Below, piece by piece: positions 47,841-57,967 of a DNA stretch of 64,000 nt. Position 1 is the first letter of the stretch; every line of letters starts with the position of its first letter. The position numbers were made by a program, and so were the translations under genes. The notes under the pieces are model-generated. The model saw nothing but the letters and a program-made list of their open reading frames with translations. It had not been told where the DNA came from and made no database searches. This DNA is from Marinomonas piezotolerans. GTDB lineage: Bacteria; Pseudomonadota; Gammaproteobacteria; Pseudomonadales; Marinomonadaceae. The stretch spans positions 434,001 through 498,000 of the forward strand of contig NZ_QKRA01000001.1 in NCBI RefSeq assembly GCF_003362755.1. The letters are read 5' to 3'.

Positions 47841-48333
47841 GCCAACGCTTGATCACATGTAAGCGCCATAAGATAAGCACAAGAAAGTAAGATAGTCCGC
47901 CAAGCAACACTCCTGCAACAGCTGACCCAACATACAAAGGAATCCATATGTGCTCTATTTGCGACCAAATCCATTCAACAGAGAGATGAAATTCAGAATC
48001 AATGCCAGTACCTGTTATCCATTTGCCAATGCGGTAATTCACATAAAATACGATGGGCATAGTCAATGGATTCGTGACCCATACTAGTGCAATGGATAAA
48101 GGTATATTTGCTCTAAGGGGGATAGCGAAAAGCGCTGCGGCGACCATTTGAAAAGGCATCGGAAGGGCGGCCCAAAATAGACCATTCAAAAATGCTTTAG
48201 CGACAGAACGACGCGTCAAATGCCAAAGCTCAGCCTCATATATTTGTGAGCCGAGCACACCTAGTGCTTTATTTTGCTTCAGCTTCTCAGGGTGTGGAAT
48301 AAGTTTCTTTAGGTAACGCTTTGGCATAGACAA
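47821..48333 (-). CDS. DUF2062 family membrane protein
   Basis: 170-residue protein with about three hydrophobic segments (FLNGLFWAALPMPFQMVAAALF, LSIALVWVTNPLTMPIVFYVNYR and a C-terminal helix followed by basic residues). PMPFQM and TNPLTMP are hallmarks of DUF2062, whose function is unknown. In Pseudomonas I recall the same neighbour pair with lolCDE and comEC. Confidence 0.85.
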   Translation of the reverse strand: MSMPKRYLKKLIPHPEKLKQNKALGVLGSQIYEAELWHLTRRSVAKAFLNGLFWAALPMPFQMVAAALFAIPLRANIPLSIALVWVTNPLTMPIVFYVNYRIGKWITGTGIDSEFHLSVEWIWSQIEHIWIPLYVGSAVAGVLLGGLSYFLVLILWRLHVIKRWQNRKRR

Positions 48334-48365
48334 CTACTTAGGCTACGCACGGACATGGAGGTCCA

Positions 48366-50132
48366 ATGCTGCTTGTAAATATTTGCGTATTAGTCAGCGC
48401 TATCATAACGCCACCTTCGCTCTGGTGGCTGTATTCTACTCATATAGCTTTACTATGTCTCTACCAAATACTGTCACAAAATTGGCGTGGCTTGACGTTT
48501 ATCGGTTTTTCCTTAATTGCGTTAGTCTACGCTGGTGTTTGGTCAGACGTCGGTATAGCGCCCAAACATAAGAAAGCACTGTGGGTTGAGCAAGCTCAAT
48601 GTTATATTGTTGATACACCTCTTGTAAGACCTGATGTCTTGGCTATTCAGAATAACGTGCGTTTGTACGTTGAGCCTTGCCTTCATCGACACTACAGCTC
48701 AGAAGTAAAAACACCAATAAAGCTTATTGTTTCCGCCCATCACGGCGGCTGGTTAGCTCGCTACGCCTACAGCAAAGCCATTGGTGCCGTATCCTATATA
48801 CCCGATGAGATTGATCTAAGGTCAACTGACTCTTCGTCTTTTAACTTATACTTTGAACAGTTCACAAGCTGGCGTTATAGCTTATCATTGGTGAAAGGAG
48901 ACAAAGCATTATGGGATGAGCGGGACAAATGGCTCATTAACTACCTAGGGCTCACTCACCTTTTTGTTGTTTCAGGGCTTCATGTGGGCTTTGTGTGTAT
49001 TTTAGCTTTGTTCATGTCCAAATTTGCTTGGCGTATGTTTATTAAATGTGGTTTTGCTAGCACGATAAATATTACGTCAAGACGTTGGTGTGATTTGGTT
49101 TTGGCGACACTATTTAGTGTGGTTTATGCGAGTTGGAGCGGTGCAGGTGAGCCTGTGATAAGAGCGTCTGTAATGGCGTTTTTGTTTCTTGTTCTCAGAG
49201 CGCTATATAGGTACCGAGCATCATTCGACATTCTGGCGCTTTGCGCATGGGGAATGCTGTTGCTCTGGCCGGGCCGAGTTCTTGATGCTTCATATTGGCT
49301 ATCATTTGGGTTTGTTTTGTTACTTGTTTGGGGTATAAAAAAGACGCCGAAATATGGCCGATTTTTCTTCATTCAGTGTTTACTATCGGTTTTTGCTTTA
49401 TTACTTACATGGGGGTGGCAATCGTCAATAAGTAGTTTAACAATCATCGCAAATCTAATAATGATTCCTTTTGTCGCGTTTATTTGGTTTCCTACGACGC
49501 TCATAGCGGCAGTCGAGTTCTCGTTATTTAATCATAGTGCCATTTACACGGTGTTAGATTACGTACTGGTTGCGGTCTATGGTTATTTAGCGTGGGCGAT
49601 AGAGGCATTTCCGGAAATAATGTTGAGCTCTCCCGCGTGGCTAGGGCAAAAAGCACTTCTGGTCGTATTAGCCTATTTGGCCATCGTATGGCTCCCAGCA
49701 TCGCGAGGAAAGCTAATGCTCGCAGGCGTGTTTATGCTGTTAGTCTCGAAAATGTTCTCAACCCCCTATAACTATAAAGTATCAAATGATCACGGCCGAA
49801 TAGCAGTGGAACAATCGGGAGTATATGGTACGCAGCGTGGTGATGTATTTGATCCAAGAACAACGACTGTTATTGAACATTCGTCAAAACTGCCTAATCA
49901 AATTATCAAACAAGACTGGTCAGTTGTGATAACGTCTAACGACCGCAATACGATAGAACTTCTAAAGGCACTATCGGTTGCGACAATAATTTTGCAGGAC
50001 GACGAGCACCTTCTAGTATATCTTGATCATGATCGTTACAGCGTACGTTCATCAGCGTGTCTGAACCTGTTAAATCTTTTGAAAACAGATGGTTGTGAGC
50101 ATGCAGAAATTCTCGAGAGTGTGTTAAATTAG
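48366..50132 (+). CDS. ComEC/Rec2-like DNA-uptake channel without a recognisable beta-lactamase domain
   Basis: 588 residues. N-terminal hydrophobic segments, a DUF4131-like periplasmic stretch (about 65-165), then the competence channel domain with the signature LTHLFVVSGLHVGF near residue 205 and further helices to about 460. Full ComEC proteins (about 750) then carry a metallo-beta-lactamase domain with an HxHxDH-type motif; here only about 120 residues remain (GRIAVEQSGVYGTQRGDVF onward) and no such motif is visible. It is an intact frame, not a frameshift. Function in transformation is possible but uncertain. GGAGGT precedes the ATG. Confidence 0.85.
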   Translation: MLLVNICVLVSAIITPPSLWWLYSTHIALLCLYQILSQNWRGLTFIGFSLIALVYAGVWSDVGIAPKHKKALWVEQAQCYIVDTPLVRPDVLAIQNNVRLYVEPCLHRHYSSEVKTPIKLIVSAHHGGWLARYAYSKAIGAVSYIPDEIDLRSTDSSSFNLYFEQFTSWRYSLSLVKGDKALWDERDKWLINYLGLTHLFVVSGLHVGFVCILALFMSKFAWRMFIKCGFASTINITSRRWCDLVLATLFSVVYASWSGAGEPVIRASVMAFLFLVLRALYRYRASFDILALCAWGMLLLWPGRVLDASYWLSFGFVLLLVWGIKKTPKYGRFFFIQCLLSVFALLLTWGWQSSISSLTIIANLIMIPFVAFIWFPTTLIAAVEFSLFNHSAIYTVLDYVLVAVYGYLAWAIEAFPEIMLSSPAWLGQKALLVVLAYLAIVWLPASRGKLMLAGVFMLLVSKMFSTPYNYKVSNDHGRIAVEQSGVYGTQRGDVFDPRTTTVIEHSSKLPNQIIKQDWSVVITSNDRNTIELLKALSVATIILQDDEHLLVYLDHDRYSVRSSACLNLLNLLKTDGCEHAEILESVLN

Positions 50133-50156
50133 ACGTGATTTCAACAGGAGGTTTCG

Positions 50157-50771
50157 GTGTTAGAGTTTTTTAAATCAGGCGGCGTATTTATGTGGCCGCT
50201 TTTGTTCTGTTCAATTTTAGCCTTAGCAATTATTTTAGAACGGTTTTGGACATTGCGTAACGCGCGTGTTGCACCGAAAGCGCTGTTATCCGATGTTATG
50301 ACGCATTTACGCGAGGATAGGGTTACATTGGACTATATTCGTACTATGCAGGCTCAATCAGGGCTGAGTTTTATCTTTGCTTCGGGGCTACTAAACTCTA
50401 AGCATGGTCGACGCGCAATGAAAGAAAGCATTCAAGAAGCGGCTAATCATGTTATTCACGAGCTAGAGCGCTTTATGAGTACGTTAGGTACCATAGCCGC
50501 TATTTCACCCTTATTAGGGCTACTCGGAACGGTAGTCGGTATGATTAAGGTTTTTAATGTTTTGATGACTGAAGGTGCTGGAAACACTCAGTTATTGGCT
50601 GGGGGAATCTCAGAGGCATTACTAACTACTGCGGCCGGCTTAGCCGTCGCGATTCCTTCCCTAGTGTTTCATAGGTATTTTAGTCGCCGTATAGATAACC
50701 TAGTCGTGAATATGGAGCAGCAATCTACAAAGCTGATTGATATTCTAAGTTCAGACGGAAGCGCACGCTAA
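50157..50771 (+). CDS. ExbB/TolQ-type proton-channel protein
   Basis: 204 residues, GTG start 6 bases after AGGAGG. MotA/TolQ/ExbB family: N-terminal helix in GGVFMWPLLFCSILALAIILE and the channel region LGTIAAISPLLGLLGTVVGMIKVF and ALLTTAAGLAVAIPSLV. Paired with the next gene, it forms a second proton-driven motor besides TolQR. No TonB gene follows; in Pseudomonas this pair also sits before lpxK. Its energised partner is unknown. Confidence 0.9.
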   Translation: MLEFFKSGGVFMWPLLFCSILALAIILERFWTLRNARVAPKALLSDVMTHLREDRVTLDYIRTMQAQSGLSFIFASGLLNSKHGRRAMKESIQEAANHVIHELERFMSTLGTIAAISPLLGLLGTVVGMIKVFNVLMTEGAGNTQLLAGGISEALLTTAAGLAVAIPSLVFHRYFSRRIDNLVVNMEQQSTKLIDILSSDGSAR

Positions 50772-50784
50772 CTGGAGTCTCAGA

Positions 50785-51207
50785 ATGAAGTTTCGTAGAC
50801 AAAAGTTAGAAGATGTTCAGATCAACCTAACGCCACTAATTGATGTGGTGTTCTTGCTTCTAATATTTTTCATGGTTAGTACAACGTTCAAGCAGACGAC
50901 TGAGTTGGTTATTGATTTGCCGACCGCTTCATCTTCTGCGCCATCCTTACAATCTCAAGAACCCGTAGAGATACTAATCACCCAAGATGGTCAGTTTTCT
51001 ATTAATAACCAAACATTGATTAATCAACACGTTGATACCTTGGTTCAGGGGCTGAAAGAGATTTTCAATGGTAATTTTGAGCGACCACTTATCATTACAG
51101 CAGACGCTAATGCACCATATGAAATGGTAATGCGTGTTTACGACGCCGCAGCACAGTTAGGTATTACCAAATTGGCTCATACTGCTCAAAAAGAAGTGTC
51201 TCAGTGA
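50785..51207 (+). CDS. ExbD/TolR-type protein
   Basis: 140 residues with one transmembrane helix holding the proton-carrying Asp in NLTPLIDVVFLLLIFFMV and a periplasmic domain. Partner of the preceding ExbB-type protein. The stop overlaps the lpxK GTG by four bases. Confidence 0.92.
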   Translation: MKFRRQKLEDVQINLTPLIDVVFLLLIFFMVSTTFKQTTELVIDLPTASSSAPSLQSQEPVEILITQDGQFSINNQTLINQHVDTLVQGLKEIFNGNFERPLIITADANAPYEMVMRVYDAAAQLGITKLAHTAQKEVSQ

Positions 51208-52217
51208 GTATTGAAACACTAGTCACGCAGTCATGGTATCGAAAATTAGGCTGGACTTGGCTATTAGCCCCTTTGCTACTTCTGACTGCGCCGTTTGTGT
51301 ATTTAAAGCGGCATAGATATTTGCGTAAAAAGCACACCGTGTACCGATCTACCTTGCCAGTCATTGTCGTTGGTAACATCACCATCGGCGGTACAGGAAA
51401 GTCTCCCATGGTCATTGCATTGGCCAAGAAATTAGTAGAGATGGGGTTTAAACCAGGTATTGTAAGTCGTGGACATAAAAGGCAGGCAACCGGAACAACT
51501 ATTGTAACAACAGACTCTAACTCGTCGGAAGTTGGCGATGAGCCTTTGATGCTTTATCGTCGTACTGGCTGCCCTGTCGCAGTGTGTGAGCAACGAGTAG
51601 AAGCTATACGGGCACTGGAGTCATCAAATGCCGTTGATATTATTATCAGTGACGACGGTTTGCAGCACTATCGCATGGAACGAGACATCGAGATCGTAAT
51701 GATTGATGCGCAGCGCAAGCTGGGCAACAAAATGTTATTACCCGTTGGCCCGCTACGTGAGTGGCCGAGTCGTCTAAAATCCGTAGATTTCTGCTTTTCA
51801 ATAGGTGAAATCAAAGAAGCGTCGTTGCCATGTTCTGTGACGCGTGGCTTGTTAGAACTCGCCTCGATAAAATCTGTAAATGGTTTAACAGCACTGCCTT
51901 TGGATTCATTAAAGCAGGATGAGTGGGTCGTAGTGGCCGGGATTGGCAATCCATCACGCTTTAAGAAGTCATTGATTGCACACGGCTTGCCTAATGCTAC
52001 TAAGCATCTATTTTTTCCAGACCATCATGCCTACACTCGAAATGATATGCCATCAAATCGGCGCGTCATTATGACAGAGAAAGATGCTGTCAAAGTCGAA
52101 CAGTTTGCTTTAGAGAGCGATAATTGGTGGTATTCAGAGGTGGGATTGATGTTACCAAAGGAATTTCAAGCCAAGTTTGAGGCGAAACTAAAGCGCATTT
52201 TAAGTGAGAAACATTAA
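51204..52217 (+). CDS. lpxK: Tetraacyldisaccharide 4'-kinase (LpxK)
   Basis: 337-residue inner-membrane enzyme that phosphorylates the lipid A disaccharide at the 4' position. N-terminal hydrophobic anchor ([18 protein letters not shown]) and a Walker A motif [13 protein letters not shown] near residue 60; [12 protein letters not shown] is conserved. GTG start coupled to exbD. The next gene is ycaR. Confidence 0.95.
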   Translation: MSIETLVTQSWYRKLGWTWLLAPLLLLTAPFVYLKRHRYLRKKHTVYRSTLPVIVVGNITIGGTGKSPMVIALAKKLVEMGFKPGIVSRGHKRQATGTTIVTTDSNSSEVGDEPLMLYRRTGCPVAVCEQRVEAIRALESSNAVDIIISDDGLQHYRMERDIEIVMIDAQRKLGNKMLLPVGPLREWPSRLKSVDFCFSIGEIKEASLPCSVTRGLLELASIKSVNGLTALPLDSLKQDEWVVVAGIGNPSRFKKSLIAHGLPNATKHLFFPDHHAYTRNDMPSNRRVIMTEKDAVKVEQFALESDNWWYSEVGLMLPKEFQAKFEAKLKRILSEKH

Positions 52218-52218
52218 T

Positions 52219-52413
52219 ATGAACAAAGCATTATTAGATATCTTGGTGTGTCCTATCACCAAAGCACCATTGACATTAAATGAAGAAGGCTCTGAGTTGA
52301 TTAGTAAAGTCGGAGGTGTGGCATACCCGATTCGAGATGGCATTCCTGTTTTGCTAGAAACAGAGGCACGAACGCTCACTTCGGAAGAGCGTTTAGATAA
52401 CGGAAAAAAATAG
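52219..52413 (+). CDS. Trm112/YcaR-family small protein with lost cysteines
   Basis: 64 residues from ATG 52219. Matches YcaR in [26 protein letters not shown]. In E. coli and Pseudomonas YcaR the start has CPxC and a later Cys (LICK); here they read CPIT and LISK, so zinc binding is probably lost. Located after lpxK as usual. kdsB, normally next, is absent. The stop overlaps the next start (TAGTG). Confidence 0.9.
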   Translation: MNKALLDILVCPITKAPLTLNEEGSELISKVGGVAYPIRDGIPVLLETEARTLTSEERLDNGKK

Positions 52414-52871
52414 TGCGAGTATTAACTGTTTGCCTAGGAAATATTTGTCGATCACCTGCCGCTCAAGGCATCCTTGAATATATTGCAAATGAGCAAAGGC
52501 TGGCGCTACAAGTAGATTCAGCAGGTACGGCTGCGTACCATATAGGGAAGCCACCCGATATCCGTTCGCAGGAATCATTGGCTCAATTAGGCATTGATAT
52601 TTCGAATCAGACCGCTCGCCAAGTGCAATTAAAAGACTTTTATACTTTTGAATGGATTGTGGCAATGGACTCCAGCAACCTAGCAAGCCTTAAAAAGATG
52701 GCGCCAAAAGATTCGGCAGCTCAGGTGGTGATGTTTGGTGCATTCGAATCTAATAGAAATTATGGAGAGGTTCGCGACCCATATTACGGAAGTGACGACG
52801 GGTTTATCGAGATGCGCCAGCATCTGATAACGATATCTAAAGACTTTGTTGAGCACCTAAATAACATATGA
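52413..52871 (+). CDS. Low-molecular-weight protein tyrosine phosphatase
   Basis: 152 residues, GTG start. Active-site loop CLGNICRSPAA (Cys7, Arg13) and the C-terminal general-acid DPYYGSDDGF are intact. Such Wzb/PtpA-type phosphatases often regulate exopolysaccharide kinases, but no such locus is nearby. The gene sits in the lpxK-murB operon as in Pseudomonas. It overlaps murB by four bases. Confidence 0.92.
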   Translation: MRVLTVCLGNICRSPAAQGILEYIANEQRLALQVDSAGTAAYHIGKPPDIRSQESLAQLGIDISNQTARQVQLKDFYTFEWIVAMDSSNLASLKKMAPKDSAAQVVMFGAFESNRNYGEVRDPYYGSDDGFIEMRQHLITISKDFVEHLNNI

Positions 52872-53908
52872 ATGAAGCATCCTTACCTTTCAGCATAAGG
52901 TCGAACGTAGACTTAAAACCTTACAACACATTTCACTTCGCCTATAAAGCACGATATTTAGTAGAAGTTTGCGATATAGATCATCTTGTTCAAGTGCTGA
53001 CGTGGGCGGATGCTAATCAATTGAATACCCATGTGTTTGGTGGTGGAAGCAATCTGTTGATCTGCTCCGACTTAAGCGGACTGGTTGTAATAAATCGGAT
53101 GCTAGGCATTCAAGTATTACATGAAAGTGATTTGAGCGCGGTCGTTCGTTTTTCAGGCGGTGAGGTCTGGCACCACTGTGTTGAATGGGCGGTAAAACAA
53201 AATTATAGCGGCATTGAAAACTTGGCGTTAATACCAGGTACTGCTGGTGCTGCCCCCGTACAGAATATTGGCGCCTATGGTGTTGAAATTGTTGATACGC
53301 TTAAGGCTGTTAAGGTAATCGATAGGTTTTCGCTCGAGATCAAGGATATTTCAGCGGAAGAATGCGGCTTTGGCTATCGTGAATCGCACTTCAAAGGAGA
53401 TTGGTCGGGGCGCTACATTATCCTAAGTATTGATCTGGAACTATCAAAATCAGCGTCCCCAAAACTGAGCTACGGTGGATTGGGCAAAGTATTAAGTAAT
53501 AGTGCTTCACTGCGAGATGTATTTGAGCACGTGTGTGAAATACGCCAAAGTAAATTGCCTGATCCTAACGTGGTAGGAAATGCTGGCAGTTACTTTAAAA
53601 ACCCTCTTATTGATGATCAGCAACATAGCAGCCTAAAAGAAACCTATCCAGAATTAGTTTCTTTCAAAGTAGGGGAGCGCTGGAAAGTAGCAGCTGGTTG
53701 GCTAAATGAACACGCTGGTTGGAAAGGAATTCGCTCAGGGGGAGTGGGTGTGTATGATAAACAAGCCCTAGTGCTGGTCAACTATACAGATGATAATGCA
53801 GAAGGTCTCTTATTTCTGGAGCAGAATATTAAAAACTCAATTTATAGCCTTTTTGGCATCACGCTCGAACGTGAGCCTGTTCTAATAGGAACAAATATCA
53901 GTGCTTAA
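52868..53908 (+). CDS. murB: UDP-N-acetylenolpyruvoylglucosamine reductase (MurB)
   Basis: 346-residue FAD enzyme making UDP-MurNAc for peptidoglycan (type I). N-terminal NTFHFAYKARYLVEV, FAD-binding VFGGGSNLLIC, IPGTAGAAPVQNIGAYGVE, catalytic Ser in GNAGSYFKNP and the C-terminal Glu in LEREPVLIG. It overlaps murI by 8 bases. Confidence 0.97.
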   Translation: MNEASLPFSIRSNVDLKPYNTFHFAYKARYLVEVCDIDHLVQVLTWADANQLNTHVFGGGSNLLICSDLSGLVVINRMLGIQVLHESDLSAVVRFSGGEVWHHCVEWAVKQNYSGIENLALIPGTAGAAPVQNIGAYGVEIVDTLKAVKVIDRFSLEIKDISAEECGFGYRESHFKGDWSGRYIILSIDLELSKSASPKLSYGGLGKVLSNSASLRDVFEHVCEIRQSKLPDPNVVGNAGSYFKNPLIDDQQHSSLKETYPELVSFKVGERWKVAAGWLNEHAGWKGIRSGGVGVYDKQALVLVNYTDDNAEGLLFLEQNIKNSIYSLFGITLEREPVLIGTNISA

Positions 53909-54695
53909 AATCGGTGTTATGGACTCTGGTGTTGGTGGTTTAACCATTTTTAAAGCCATTCAAGATCGCATACGTTACGCTGATATGATCTATTTTGCAG
54001 ATCAGAAATATTCCCCTTATGGCAATTTGCCCGCCGAGAAAATTGTTGAGCGACTATTAACTGTAGGGCTGTACTTCGAACAGCAGCTTTGCGATGTAAT
54101 GGTTGTTGCATGCAACACCGCCACAGTAGTTGGTATTAAAGCCCTTAGAGAGAAATTAAATATCCCAGTTGTAGGGGTAGAGCCAGCTGTTAAGCCTGCT
54201 TGCAAAGGGTTACAAGCTCGACGCGTTAGTGTGTTAGCTACCCCAGTGACAGCAAATAGTGAGCGCCTTAATGCGCTTATAAGTGAGTGGCGAGGGGATT
54301 CAATTGTTGAAATTTTATCTAGCTCAGTGTTAGCCCAATTGATTGACCATATGCCCAAGTCTGCAGTGGAGTTAGAGAAAGAGGTAGAGCATATTTGTCA
54401 ACTTGTGGTGCAGCACCAATCATCAGCACTAGTGTTGGCTTGTACGCATTACCCTTTAATACGTCAATATTTTGAGCGATCATTATCTCCTAACTCTATG
54501 GAAATTGTTGAGCCAAGCAAAGGCGTCGCCGCTCAAGTTGAGCGAATACTCTCTCTATATAAAAGCCCTTTAGGGCAGGATAGGGAAGTAGTACTTACAA
54601 TCCAGAGCAATGGTTCGTCAGAGTCTATAGTTGCGATGAGTTACTGGTTGTCCCATATTAGGATGAAAGAAAACCCTTGCTACGTTGATATATAA
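53901..54695 (+). CDS. murI: Glutamate racemase (MurI)
   Basis: 264-residue racemase that supplies D-glutamate for peptidoglycan. The two catalytic cysteines are in VVACNTATV and LVLACTHYPL; GVMDSGVGGLTI starts the protein. GTG start inside the murB end. The murB-murI pairing here concentrates two peptidoglycan precursor enzymes. A strong terminator follows. Confidence 0.96.
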   Translation: MLKIGVMDSGVGGLTIFKAIQDRIRYADMIYFADQKYSPYGNLPAEKIVERLLTVGLYFEQQLCDVMVVACNTATVVGIKALREKLNIPVVGVEPAVKPACKGLQARRVSVLATPVTANSERLNALISEWRGDSIVEILSSSVLAQLIDHMPKSAVELEKEVEHICQLVVQHQSSALVLACTHYPLIRQYFERSLSPNSMEIVEPSKGVAAQVERILSLYKSPLGQDREVVLTIQSNGSSESIVAMSYWLSHIRMKENPCYVDI

Positions 54696-54703
54696 AAAAG
54701 TAG

Positions 54704-54741
54704 TTACAAAAAAAACCGCCAAAAGGCGGTTTTTTTTGTAA
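54704..54741. terminator. Strong bidirectional terminator between murI and rne
   Basis: A perfect 17-bp inverted repeat (54704-54720 and 54725-54741) with AAAA loop, GC core CCGCC/GGCGG and A8/T8 arms. It can terminate both convergent transcripts. Confidence 0.95.
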
Positions 54742-54757
54742 CAGATGCCGCTAAATG

Positions 54758-57700
54758 CTATTCGGCATCAACCGTTTCCTCTGAAGCATCTCGTTGTAAA
54801 CGAGGATCATTCTTCACGCGACCAGACCGACGTTTACGTCGTTCCTGTGCCGCTTGATCTCGTTTTGCTTGAAGCTCTTCTTTTGCTTTTTCCTGCTGCT
54901 CTAAAAGAGCTTGAGGAAGTTCTATTGGCTTTTTAGGTGTAGTTGACGCCTTTGTTTTAGAGCGGCCGCGAACCTGGCGAGGCTGACGAATCTTCTTATT
55001 GTCAGTCTCATTCGAATTGCTTGCTTCGTCGCTCTCGCTAGTAGCCTCAGTCGTCGAAGTGTCCTCTGTAGCTGAGTCTTTTGTATCAAGCGCAACGTCA
55101 GTTTCCTTCGTAGCACTAACATCGCCATCACCATTGGGTTCTTCAGCTTCTGATGCTTGTTGAGCCGTTTCGTTAGCATCAAATTGAGCTACTTCATTCG
55201 ATTCAGCATCTGCAGCCGGCACTTGAATCTGCGGCTCTTCTTTAGCGTCAGTACTTGCTTGCTGCTTTTCCTCTGCGACCACTTCCGGGCTGTCTTGATC
55301 AGCTTCTGGTTCAGACGTGTTTTGTTGGACTTCGCTTTCACGATTAGGTTGGTCGTCCGTCGCAACGTCTTGATCTTTCGAGGTCGGAGAATCGAGCTCA
55401 TTGTTGCTGCTGATTGATTCTGCAACGTTGTTATTCGAATCAGCATGACTCATACCAGCTTTGGCCGTCATTTTTGGTTTGCTTGCCTTAACGTCGGCTG
55501 TTGGAGTTTCGTCAGCAGATGTCTGCTGAGTACTAACCTCTGGCTTTTCGTTGTCTTTCGACGCACTGTCTTCTTGAGTCAATGAAGGGGTAGCAACCTG
55601 CTTTTGTGTTTCGGTGTCAGTAGATTCTGATTCTAACGTTTCTGCAGTCTCAGTATTTACTTCTTCCTTCTGAGGGCGGCGAGACCGGCGGGAGCGACGT
55701 GGTTTACGCTCTGCAGGAACATCGTTACCGTTCTCATCCTTAGCTGGTTGCTGCTGTGCTTGCTTAGCTGCATCTAATGCTTGTTTCGCCTCTACGTCCG
55801 CTTTTTGTTGTTTCTCCTGTGCAAGCTCCATCTCTTCTTTAAATTTGCCATTACGACGTTTATTGTCATTTGGCTCGCGCTTACGCTCTTCGATCTGAGG
55901 CTCTGGGCGGCGAGCTTTTACTTTAGGTGAACTATTGGAAGTATTGCCCTTACTTTGATCATCACGAGTATCTTTGTTTTTGTCTTGTTTGTTACGATTC
56001 GCGCTGGTCTTGTTGGTAGCACCTGAATGAGAGCTATCATTAGTAGTTTTCTTAGCCTCAGCTTGAGCGCGACGTGACTGGCGCGTTGACTTCTGCTTTT
56101 GCTGTTCGCTATTAGCAGAGTCGTCTTTGCTGTGAGATTGACCTTTGCTTTTCGCTGGGCGTCTATTGCGATTTTCTCTGGAAGGCTTTTTATCGTCCTG
56201 ATGTGATTTCTTGTCAGAATGCTGCTGAGTCGACGGTTTCTTCTCTTTCGCTGCAGTCTCTTTAGATGAGTCGGTTTGAGCACCAAATAGAGCACTTATT
56301 AACCGACTAAAAATCCCTGGCTTTTTCGTTTCTGTTGGTTTTTCTTCCGCTCGGGCAGGTGCTGGTGAAGCGGGAGCAATGCTCGTAACTGCTGCCTGTG
56401 GGCGTGCGTTCTCGTTTACTTGACGAGGCTCATAAGGTGCTTGCTCTGGCGTTTCTACCAAAGTGTAGCTGCTGTCATCTTGGGAAATAATAGAATTATC
56501 ATCGCGAATGCGCTCAACTTGGAAGTGAGGCGTTTCCATATGAGGATTCGGCACAAGGATGATGTGAGCATCATTGCGCTTCTCGATTTTCGCAATATTA
56601 GTACGCTTCTCATTTAGTAGGAACGTTGCGACAGATACTGGCAAAATAGCTCGAATCTGCGCTGTACGTTCTTTGGCGCACTCTTCCTCAATCAAGCGGA
56701 GTACAGATAACGCCAGTGATTCGACGTCACGAATAAAGCCTTGGCCATTACAGCGAGGACAAACAATACCGCTCGTTTCACCTAATGATGGACGTAGGCG
56801 CTGGCGAGACATTTCAAGTAAGCCGAAGCGTGAAATTCGACCGATTTGAACACGAGCACGATCGGCTTCCAAAGCGGCCTTCATACGATTTTCTACTTCT
56901 TTTTGATTGCGCACGGGCGTCATATCAATGAAGTCGATGACAACCAAACCACCTATATCTCGTAGACGCAGTTGCCTAGCGATTTCATCGGCGGCCTCTA
57001 AGTTGGTTTGAAGTGCTGTTTCTTCGATATCTCCGCCTTTCGTCGCTCGTGCCGAGTTTATATCAATTGATACAAGGGCTTCCGTCGGGTCGATAACGAT
57101 TGATCCGCCTGATGGCAGTCGTACTTCACGCTGGAACGCAGTTTCAATTTGCGTCTCAATTTGAAAACGGTTGAATAGGGGGGTTGAGTCGGTATAAAGC
57201 TTGATGCGATTTTTGAAATGAGGCATAACCTGCATGACAAAATTCATTGCATCTTGGTATACCGATTTTTCATCAATTAACACTTCGCCAATATCTTCGC
57301 GTAAATAGTCGCGAATCGCACGAATTACGATATTGCTCTCTTGGTATATGAGGAATGGAGCTGGGCGTTCTGCAGCAGCCTTGGTTATAGAGCTCCAAAG
57401 AGTTTGTAGGTAATCTAAGTCCCACTGCAATTCTTCAGTAGAGCGGCCTACACCTGCTGTACGAACGATTAAGCCGCCATTATCAGGAACTTCTAGTCCT
57501 GACATCGCTTCTTTAAGTTGTGAACGATCATCGCCATCAATACGTCGCGATATACCGCCAGCACGAGGGTTGTTAGGCATTAAAACTAAGTAACGTCCTG
57601 CTAAGCTGACAAAAGTTGTTAATGCCGCGCCTTTATTACCACGCTCTTCTTTATCAACCTGAACAATAACTTCTTGACCCTCGGTTAAAACATCTTTGAT

Positions 57701-57967
57701 GTTTATGCGGCCATCAGTGTGCGATTTCTTGGAAAAGTAGGTTTTAGAGATTTCTTTGAGAGGGAGAAAGCCATGGCGATCCGCACCGTAATCAACAAAG
57801 GCAGCTTCTAAGCTTGGTTCAATCCGTGTAATCTTACCTTTATAAATGTTGGCTTTTTTTTGTTCGCGTGAACCTGACTCGATATCAAGATCGTAAAGAC
57901 GCTGCCCGTCTACCAGTGCAACGCGCAACTCTTCTTGTTGAGTTGCGTTTATTAACATTCTAATCAT
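54758..57967 (-). CDS. rne: Ribonuclease E
   Basis: 1069-residue endoribonuclease (E. coli 1061) that starts mRNA decay and processes rRNA and tRNA. N-terminal S1 domain (about 39-119), DNase-I-like catalytic acids in [11 protein letters not shown] and VVIDFIDM near residues 303 and 346, and zinc-link CPRCNGQG near 404. Residues from about 510 are a disordered, Arg/Lys- and Glu-rich degradosome scaffold. An NDPR motif near the C-terminus ([13 protein letters not shown]) resembles short linear motifs described in Pseudomonas RNase E. Several antisense open frames over the tail are composition artefacts. Confidence 0.96.
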   Translation of the reverse strand: MIRMLINATQQEELRVALVDGQRLYDLDIESGSREQKKANIYKGKITRIEPSLEAAFVDYGADRHGFLPLKEISKTYFSKKSHTDGRINIKDVLTEGQEVIVQVDKEERGNKGAALTTFVSLAGRYLVLMPNNPRAGGISRRIDGDDRSQLKEAMSGLEVPDNGGLIVRTAGVGRSTEELQWDLDYLQTLWSSITKAAAERPAPFLIYQESNIVIRAIRDYLREDIGEVLIDEKSVYQDAMNFVMQVMPHFKNRIKLYTDSTPLFNRFQIETQIETAFQREVRLPSGGSIVIDPTEALVSIDINSARATKGGDIEETALQTNLEAADEIARQLRLRDIGGLVVIDFIDMTPVRNQKEVENRMKAALEADRARVQIGRISRFGLLEMSRQRLRPSLGETSGIVCPRCNGQGFIRDVESLALSVLRLIEEECAKERTAQIRAILPVSVATFLLNEKRTNIAKIEKRNDAHIILVPNPHMETPHFQVERIRDDNSIISQDDSSYTLVETPEQAPYEPRQVNENARPQAAVTSIAPASPAPARAEEKPTETKKPGIFSRLISALFGAQTDSSKETAAKEKKPSTQQHSDKKSHQDDKKPSRENRNRRPAKSKGQSHSKDDSANSEQQKQKSTRQSRRAQAEAKKTTNDSSHSGATNKTSANRNKQDKNKDTRDDQSKGNTSNSSPKVKARRPEPQIEERKREPNDNKRRNGKFKEEMELAQEKQQKADVEAKQALDAAKQAQQQPAKDENGNDVPAERKPRRSRRSRRPQKEEVNTETAETLESESTDTETQKQVATPSLTQEDSASKDNEKPEVSTQQTSADETPTADVKASKPKMTAKAGMSHADSNNNVAESISSNNELDSPTSKDQDVATDDQPNRESEVQQNTSEPEADQDSPEVVAEEKQQASTDAKEEPQIQVPAADAESNEVAQFDANETAQQASEAEEPNGDGDVSATKETDVALDTKDSATEDTSTTEATSESDEASNSNETDNKKIRQPRQVRGRSKTKASTTPKKPIELPQALLEQQEKAKEELQAKRDQAAQERRKRRSGRVKNDPRLQRDASEETVDAE

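Noticed and set aside
55918..56295. Several antisense and alternate-frame open frames across the RNase E tail
   Set aside because: They arise from the repetitive Lys/Arg/Glu codons of the scaffold; their products are low-complexity.
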